Positions 56,136 to 64,000 of a DNA stretch of 64,000 nucleotides are shown one piece after another; the first letter of the stretch is position 1; every line of letters starts with the position of its first letter. Source of the stretch: Portunus trituberculatus (lineage: Eukaryota; Arthropoda; Malacostraca; Decapoda; Portunidae); NCBI RefSeq assembly GCF_017591435.1, contig NC_059292.1:23134204-23198203 (forward strand). Direction: 5' to 3'. A program made the translations under genes and the position numbers. Below the pieces are notes generated by a model that was given only the letters and a program-made list of their open reading frames with translations, searched no databases and was not told the DNA's origin.

Positions 56136-58700
56136 CACTAACCGGTTCTCTTATACCTTCACACAATATGCCCTCCTCACAATACCTTAACGAAAGGATG
56201 AAGGTCCTGGTTCCTCTTCTCGATTATACACTGACTTGCATCGCAGGAGCGATGATTTCCCAGTAATCCAATTCGCGACCTTTACAACTAATGTCCCTGG
56301 TGGCCAAGACTCAACTGCGCACACAGATGTCTCTGTGCACCTGTCTGCCCAGCTGTGCCCCGCCTACGAATACATATAGCAAATTCCCATTGGCGCAGCT
56401 CGTGCTGTTAAGAGGTGGTGGCACGTCATTGGACAAAAAAACTATAGACACAATAAGAATCCTATTCACCAGTTACCCACAAATCCCAGCTAAAAACAAA
56501 TGCAAGTCAGTGCACTGCTCATTTCCGAGTGTGATGGAGCTCCGTGGCTCGCCTCGCCGAACACCGCACATTTGAAGTCTTGTGTACTACACACTAAGGC
56601 CGTCCCCCAAGTAAACCCACAAGAAACGTATTGTGCATTAAGTACTTTAACACTAAATGTGAGTATTTTACTGCTTCCGGAAATATAGAGGTGATTAATT
56701 ACTGGCGGAAAACACTATGACGTCAAAAGCGTCATTAACCGTCATAGACTTTGGAGCATGCGCAAAAGCACCCTGCGTGTAAACCAACGCACGAACGCAC
56801 GCAGTGTAACTTCACCACGGGCAGGGTAAGCAGGATGGATCTCGGGAATACTGGAGAAACTTTTAACACTGTATTGTAACCTTAATATCAACGAGCGATC
56901 AGTAAAACCTTTACAGACATGTAGCTATACTATTTACACTTCTTGAAAGCACATCTTATTGAAAATAATCTTGGAGGCGCTGATTTTCTGAAAAGTTTCC
57001 GGAGTTTTTTTTTTTTATGACAATGATCCACTTATGTTCTTCATATGCTACTGCAAGAACAAAAACACCGGTCTTCTCACCGCAACTAAACTTTGTCAGT
57101 GCACTGGAGGTCCGGCGCACACTGCTATACACATCTCACTGATAGTTATCACATCCTATACGTACATTTCACTGAAGCGTTTCATGAGCTACCACACCAG
57201 AGGATCGTGAAAAAGGTTCCACCGCCAGGGGTACACGGAACAATATTACGCTGGATAGGCTCATGCTGACACGATGGGCGACATTATAGTAAACGTCTCT
57301 CATTTATTTTGGGCTCAAGTAACACAACCATAAACACAACACAAACAACATAAACACAACACAACACAACACACACTCACACACACACCTAAAAATTATA
57401 GCTAAATTATTTTGTAATTGCCGTCAAGCCATTTCGTAGAGCTTTCCCTACCAAAACTTCCTTATCCAACACTCCTTCATAATCCCACCACACTTTCTAG
57501 CACTCGTTTGAAATAACTACCACCACTAAATTGTAATAACAGTAATTGCTTGTTCCGACGCAATGCAGTTTTGGAATAGATCGATTTTCTTCACCTACGA
57601 GTATTAGCTACAATAAAATGCGATCTATGTACTGTCCTGTAGTCTTATTTTCTTAAACCCTTAACTGAATTACTATAATTTCAATAGCTTCCACGACTAC
57701 ATACCCGAGGATCCAGTCTGTCTCTCCTCCACGTCCTCTCTTCGTGACCACAGTAGAGCAAATGAGGGATCCAACAGCTTCACCTCATGTCTCCACCTTC
57801 CTCTTCTGCTGATTGGTGGAGATAGAGGGGGAGAACATCGGGGCTCCTACTTCCCCTCCCCACCCTCTCTCCTCTATCCTATTTGCTTGCTCGATTTTTT
57901 TTTTTTTTTCCCTTTTTTACGTTCTTTCATTGTTTGTTTTTACTTTTTTCAATTAAGTTCAGGTACGAGTAATGTTTTGCTTGTGAACTTTTGAGGTACT
58001 GCATGCAAGTTGTTCCTGTGTAGTGTGTGTGGGTATTGGTGAGCTGCCGTATGCATGGTTACTCATTGGTGACTTGGTGCTTCATTTTCGTCATTGGTGC
58101 TTCATACTGGTCATTGGTGGTTCATTTCTGCTCTCGTTTTTGTTATCACCTCTACATCTATATTTTGTTAATTTTGATACTGCTGCAATTTTGGTGGTGT
58201 AGGCTATACTACTACTACTATTACTACTACTACTCGTCCTACTACTACTACTACTACTACTACTACTGCTACTACTACTACTACTATTACTACTACTACT
58301 TTTACTGCTATTACTACTACTGCTGTTGTTGCTGCTGGTGATTAACTCTGCCTTACTAAACCTTTGAAAAATATAATTAGTTTCATTATTAATTAGATAT
58401 AAAATCTCTCTCTCTCTCTCTCTCTCTCTGATTAAATATACGTATAACCCAGTAACTAATGGGATTTTTCTACCACATCTATCTCTCGCAAGGACTCTCT
58501 TCACGGGATATATAGATGATCAGTCAGCTTAACTTTGATGTTTTTGCCATTGATGATGCAAAAACCTTGTGAAACTACAACTTGAATCATGAAATCACCT
58601 TCGGATATCCTTTACAATTTCCACTAAAGCCTGTGAAGTGTTTCTAGAATGTTTGGAAGCTAAAATTACCAACACTCAAAATTGAGGGAATAAAATCATA
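56136..58700. other. Intergenic interval, one possible promoter-like patch
   Basis: No gene is supported. GAGCATGCGCAAAAG at about 56754 has an NRF1-like core and sits in a GC-richer patch running to a GGTAAGCAG at about 56825. 57310-57385 is another (CAACA)-type stretch and 58206-58332 a (TAC)n/(TAT)n trinucleotide tract. A (CT)n lies at about 58406. Confidence 0.45.
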
Positions 58701-58704
58701 TACA

Positions 58705-59834
58705 ATACTCTTGGAATATTGTTTATTTAGTTATACAAAATATATACAAGACCTTTATTACATATGCCCAAAAAAAAGTATAGCAATCCTGGAAAATAAG
58801 ATTTTTTTTTTTCTGTGATGGAAAATACATAAACATTGAAGTGATAGTAGCGGGTGAAAGTGTGTAAGTCTTCATAGGCGTCAGTGAGATAATGGCTGTG
58901 ATGAGATGGAGGTGACAATTAAGGACTTCCAATAGAAGGGAGCTTCGGTGAAACAACCACAGGTAAATTTCAATCAGCCCACGTATGATTTTGGCTGATT
59001 GTCTCTTTCATCATTAGCATAATTACAGACTAAGGGCAAGTTATTTAAGTCGCTTTTTATTCCTTTATTAATTTATTACCACAATGTTAAGTTCTTGCTT
59101 CAGTTTCCATTCATACACACTGAAGACCAATGAGAAAATGTTACTTTTCTATTCCAGTTTTCTTAGACGAATACTGAATAGGTACCAAAGTGATTTGCAC
59201 TTCTAATCTCAAGTTTTTTTTTCTACAAAGATTAGAAAATATAGCTTGGGAGCTGAGTGGAAAAAAGAAACAGTAGTGAAATGTAGTACATATTCATTTC
59301 TAATCTCCTTCATTAACAACCAACTCCAAATTTCTGTAAGACAAAAAAAGACAGCATGATAACTTAATGAATATGATGCCTGGGATTGTCTATTGAGTTG
59401 AAGGCATTAAAGCATATACAAACAGTGTTAGCTGATATTAAATGCTTAACAGAAAATGATGAAGTGCCAACCAAGGGGAAAATTAGACAGAATCTTGGAT
59501 GAGAAAGAATTTAAAACAGTGAGGGCAAAAAAAAAGATGACTTAAGAATTCTCCAAAGTCGAGGCTTTGTATTAGCATCAGGAGAGACTCAAGGCACAGG
59601 AAAAAGGATAATCAAAACTGAGAACTAACTGTTCATGGTTAAGCAAGTATAGTAGGGCCTCTCAGTCATTTATATTAGGAAACATAAGTCTCGTATTCTC
59701 ACACCCCTGGTAAGCACTGAATAGACTGCAATGATACTTGGTACACTAAGCTTGATGTTTGCCTGGCTCAAGAGGGAAGTATTGTGTTCTCTCCCCATAG
59801 CAAGGACTGAATAGACAACTGACAGACTTAACAA

Positions 59835-59887
<53 letters not shown>

Positions 59888-62800
59888 CAGTGGGAGGTTT
59901 GTATGTGATGGAAAAAATTATTCTTCAAGAAATGTGTCAGTCTACTTCCACAAAATAAAAGCATAGTAATGCATGAAAAACTAAGCATTGACACTTATAT
60001 CATATTTAGTAGCCCTATGAGCTGGTTAGGCTGCAGTTATGTTTTAAAAATGGAAATAACTTTTTCTTTTTGTAATGTAAAAAATTATTCAGCTTTCACA
60101 TTATTACAGCATTGAAAAAATCTGATTCGTAGCAAGATAATGGAAAAGGATAAAAATCAATAAAACCTGGTCTAATTATAATATCTACATCAAATTGAAT
60201 AAATCTACTGTTACATGATTAATAAACTAAAATAATGCTCTAGTATAAATTTGCAACAGTAATCTCATCCAAATCAGTCAGATAAAAGTGTCAGCTTATC
60301 ACAATACAGTCCATCTTCACCACAAGTCTATGCAAGTCAGAGCTCACTACATGCATAGTTCTAAGTTTCCTCAGCCCAAGACACATCTACCTGCCTAAGG
60401 TGAGGGGATCAGGCAGTGTGTGTTGGCCAGCCTGGCAGTGCACTTGTGTTACCACCAGTCTTAGTGGCTCTGGTGGTGCCTTTAATATCTATTTGAAGAC
60501 TACAAGGCTCATTTGATAGTATATTCAAGTGTATTTTCAGCAGAGTGATTGCTTAAAATGAGGTGAGAGTATGCTTCTATGTTTTGCTTTTATTTACGCT
60601 CTGAGCTATAGAGGGAAGGGATGTTAAATTTATGTAGTCATGCACTTGTTGGAAACTGTAAGTTAATCTATTATATTAATCACCTATGTTTGTTGTCTCT
60701 TCACCTAAATACTCCTTTTATTGGGCATAAATTAGATGGGAGGATGCATAATCTGTCTGATATGCAAAACTGAAATAAAAAAAAAAAAAAAAATGCTAGA
60801 CTAAGAATGAACAGAAAGGAAATTAGAGAGCTGAAGGTTTTGTTTTGTTAGATTTTCACAGTAATTGTGAGAAGGCATATTTTTCATCTTTCAGTCACAC
60901 TGCAAAAAATTATAGAATGGCAAATTTCAGAAATTATCTTTATGGCCTAGTTATTCAGTACATCAAAAGTTTGTACCCATGCATGAGACTTAATGAATTA
61001 TCAATGAACACATCAACAACATAATCAACATGCCATGCCACTGACTGGCTTCACAAAACAGCAGTGAGATCTGTCCTGCTGCTTCATCTCATTCCAAGTG
61101 TGGCAATCAGCTGAGCCACACAGCGCCTCTCCACAACACACATAAACACATGCACATGCATAGTCCCAGCCAGCAGCATGAGCTCCTGCCTGGTGTGGGC
61201 AGCTCATTCTGATAAAACAACATACTGGTTCACAGAACACTGTAGGTGCCCAGGTATGTGCTGGGTATTAGTGCAACACTAAAAATGCAGTACTGATATT
61301 TTCCTTAATCATGACATAATTCCTCTGGGGAAGTGAGGCAATGAAGTACAGCACCCAAAAAGACACAAGAGCATCAGGGCAGCAGTGACAAGTAGGCACC
61401 CTCAGCCTGGGATGCCGGTGGCTGCTACGCCAAACACCCTACAAGTGTTCAGCAGTGACAGATATACAAGGGTTCCTGATCCTGCTTGTCACTCCCACAT
61501 CACAGGAAGAACGCTGGCAACATAATCTAATCTATAATGACTATTTTTGGTCACTTTCATGGTACATACTTATAGATATAAGCTTAATACTAATTATGTA
61601 CATCTCTTACATGCATGATAATGTTTTCAGTATTCAGATGTAATTAAAAATACAACTTGTCACATTAATTTTAAAATGATCAGATGCTGGACAGTCTGTT
61701 GGTTCCCTCCACATGAAGAGTGAGTTGGGAGGCTACAGGGCACTCAGCCGATGGAGGAGCAGAACAGTGACTTATTATTCATCAACTGTGAACACTCATC
61801 CAGTGTGGAAAGACAGACTCAGAGAATGAAAGTGTGAGCAAAGCGATGTAATTTATGGCTTTTAAGGACCTGATGAGCCATATGTGAGTGAGTGAGGAGA
61901 AGGAGGAGGAGGAGGAGAACAGGAAAATTATCAACAAATGAAAGGATTCCTGTGTGGTGACTCTGAGCATGACACACTGAGGGTATGGTGTGCTGCAGAG
62001 AACAGACACTTGATGAGTCCACTTCCAGCCACTGAGAACCATGAATTGAATTCCTCTGCCATCAATCTCTACAAAAAGTCTCCATCAGACCTAACCTACC
62101 AGTTCACTTAATTCCTCTCAGATGAAGGGAACCAGAAGACTGCATCACATTCCCCACCCTGGTATGCCCTTACCTGGCCAACATTTTAACTAGAGTACCA
62201 GAGAACAGGGCATCCAGTACCACAAAGCTGTCCTTAATCTCTCTTTGGCTGCAGCATGAGACTGTATGACTGACTGACTGACTGACTGACTGATTCATTG
62301 ACTGAGTGATTGAATGCCACAACAATAGTATGTGCAGATAGCACAATGGACACTCATAATTCATTGCCTTAGAAATTTTGTTCCCTAATCTTTCTCTGGC
62401 TGCAGCATGATAAGACTTACTGATTACTATTTGATTTAGTGGCATAAGAGTAAGGTTGCATGTGCAGACAGTGGACATCAAAGACAGCTTCTCAGTGTCT
62501 CACAAATCCTAACCAGTAGGATCAGGTGAGACATCTCAGACAGGTACTACATATTACTAGCTTCAACTCAGTGATGTCTTACTCATCATCTACTTGTTCT
62601 CAGTGTGAGGAGAATGACAACAACTGCCCCTCAAAAAGTCACCATGAAGGATACTAGAGAAAAGTAAGGGGGTTCCAGGAAGAAAACAAATAAATGTACT
62701 TTCTCCAGCCCTAGTGTGTGGTGAAGGCTACACTGTACACTAACTATATACATACAGGCTCAGCAGTCCCATGGGATCAGTTTATACAGATACATTTAAA

Positions 62801-63242
62801 GGAGAAAATTTCCTCCTTTCAGCCAGCTGCTTAGTACCTCATGAGATGGTCAATTATCTGAGGGTTGGCTACAAAATTTACAGTAAGCATGTTTGGATAT
62901 GCATTCTCCAGGGAATGGTGTTTTGATGTGTACTAATCTGTCAAATATCTGGAGCCTACAAATGACATTTCAGTATGAAGTGACTACAGTTACAAATTTA
63001 ATTACATCTGTTCAACAACTTTTCAAAAATAAGGCTATGAGGTATCAAGCCTTCATCCTTCATTTATAAATATTTAGCATGACATATGAAAATACATACA
63101 TGTATATATAGATTTCTGTATATATTTATATATTTATATACCCATCATCTGCTCACAAACACTAGTAACACTTACATACCTTACATGGGGTGAAAACAGT
63201 ACACTAGAATCAGAGTTCAGATTCAACAGGCAAAATTTGAGG
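58705..63242 (-). other. Probable long 3' UTR of the minus-strand host gene
   Basis: It is contiguous with the stop codon at 63243 and almost free of interspersed repeats, unlike the rest of the window. Two AATAAA signals on the minus strand lie at 58754-58759 and 58722-58727, the first plausible cluster after the quiet region. Shorter forms could end at earlier AATAAA sites. Within it are a (TG)n at 59837-59886, an A run at 60778-60794 and a (TGAC)n at 62266-62291. Confidence 0.4.
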
Positions 63243-63711
63243 TCAAAGATGCGCTAGGACGGAAATCTCCGCGTCGGCGGCAGGGGGCGGCTGGGGCGGG
63301 GTGCTCACATAGTTGGAGTTTGAGCCGGAGACGGTCACCACCACAGCATCTGAGCCAATCACCTGCGAGGAGTCAGTGGTCTGCACGATGGTGACGGTGT
63401 TGTCGTCCTTCCGTCCGTCCTTCTTAGCCGGTGGTGGAGCAGAGTCCTCCATGACGGCCACCTTGTCCTGCTCCATTGGTGCTGCGCGCATCGAGCCATC
63501 CTGGGAGGGAGGAGCGCCCCCAGAGTAGATAGAGTCATGGGAGAGGAAGGACAAGCAGGAGGGGTCCCGGGAGTGTGCAGGGTTGATGGAGCCGCCAGGG
63601 TGGGAGGATGGCACTGCTGCGTCAGGATTGTGGGAGACAGAACCTTCCCGGGACCTATAGCTTGGTGGCTGGCTATAGTTGCTCTCCCGGCCAAGGGTGT
63701 TCACTGTCAGG
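63243..63711 (-). CDS. Last coding exon of an unidentified host gene
   Basis: On the minus strand, TTGGTCCTCCTCCACAG is a strong acceptor at 63712. The exon has one leading base and then 155 codons to a TGA. It is clearly GC-rich against AT-rich flanks. The peptide begins LTVNTLGRESNYS and is Ser/Pro-rich, with a QPPSY segment fitting the PPxY motif bound by WW domains, a KKDGRKDD charged patch, TVTIVQTT and a PPQPPPAADAE stretch near the end. It has no transmembrane segment and looks like a disordered cytoplasmic or nuclear tail. I do not recognise the protein. This is the most convincing host coding sequence in the window. Confidence 0.7.
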
Positions 63712-64000
63712 CTGTGGAGGAGGACCAATGTGACTCAAAGGTGCAATCTCAGGTTTTGGTCTACCAACTTTACTTCTATAGACAGGGATTTAGTGAAAGC
63801 TACTCAGGTTCTAATGGGGTTTTCAAGGGTTTTAGGGTAGTTTAATGAAGGATTTTGCACTGAGATCTTTGAAAATACGTTGTTTGAATAATGAATCAAA
63901 GCATTTATTAATAAAGCCTGCTCTTCTGGGCATTTCAGTGGAACTCTGGTGTAAGATGAATACAGGTTCTATAGTATAGATATGTTAACTTAATCTACCA
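63712..64000 (-). other. Intron upstream of the last exon
   Basis: AT-rich sequence without long frames continues past the window edge. The intron is phase 2, with one base of the split codon in the exon. Confidence 0.5.

Noticed and set aside
58027..58341. A Tyr-rich protein at the trinucleotide tract
   Set aside because: The Tyr run comes from (TAC)n/(TAT)n repeats and the upstream part has no domain or start context.

Overview
The window looks like repeat-rich, intron or intergenic DNA from an arthropod nuclear genome, most likely a decapod crustacean and perhaps a crab. This is an inference from several signs: very dense (CT)n, (GT)n and (GA)n microsatellites, TTAGG-type interstitial repeats, BEL/Pao, piggyBac-like, hAT-like and CR1/jockey-like elements, a tRNA-derived SINE, and spliceosomal exon signals. 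Nothing bacterial or viral was seen, and no complete host gene lies in the window.

Layout, left to right. 1-4730 is one copy of a ~4.7 kb segment that recurs at 14485-19194 with very high identity. It holds a CA-rich array, a GC-rich CRE/AP-1 patch, exon-like modules and a ~1.2 kb GT-rich array. 5.4-7.2 kb holds a self-nested LINE, a tRNA-SINE and a LINE tail ending in a perfect 31-bp foldback. 7.2-9.1 kb holds a ~120-bp satellite that switches orientation, then a ~31-bp minisatellite. 9.5-11.5 kb is the first copy of a second duplicated segment (exon-like island plus piggyBac), repeated at 30.05-31.7 kb. 11.6-13.6 kb is a decayed LINE. 19.3-22.0 kb is a composite of LINE reverse-transcriptase fragments and microsatellites with a ~1.06 kb unit. 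22.0-29.3 kb is a 5'-truncated BEL/Pao element (gag, protease, RT, RNase H, integrase, 3' LTR); its presumed LTR is split by a hAT-like DNA transposon with 13-bp terminal inverted repeats and an 8-bp target duplication.

29.3-43.5 kb holds a LINE ORF1 remnant, several piggyBac-like remnants, two tandem ~0.8 kb units with terminal-exon-like islands, a large 31-bp minisatellite with a homogenised core, and a TTAA-flanked MITE. 44.1-48.4 kb holds a 362-bp pure (CT)n tract, more of the 120-bp satellite and a nearly intact LINE broken by one dinucleotide insertion. 48.4-58.7 kb is mostly intergenic, with small repeats, a second SINE, a candidate minus-strand exon, a LINE nested in a possible MITE, CAACA arrays and telomere-like repeats. 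58.7-64 kb is the quietest part: the last coding exon and probable long 3' UTR of an unidentified minus-strand host gene.

Most recognisable coding sequence belongs to mobile elements and is broken. The main themes are repeated use of TTAA targets by piggyBac-type elements, conversion of a MITE half into a satellite, and LINE and SINE copies that share a GTGAAT-(CA)n 3' end. All family names come from motif recognition by eye; no searches were run.
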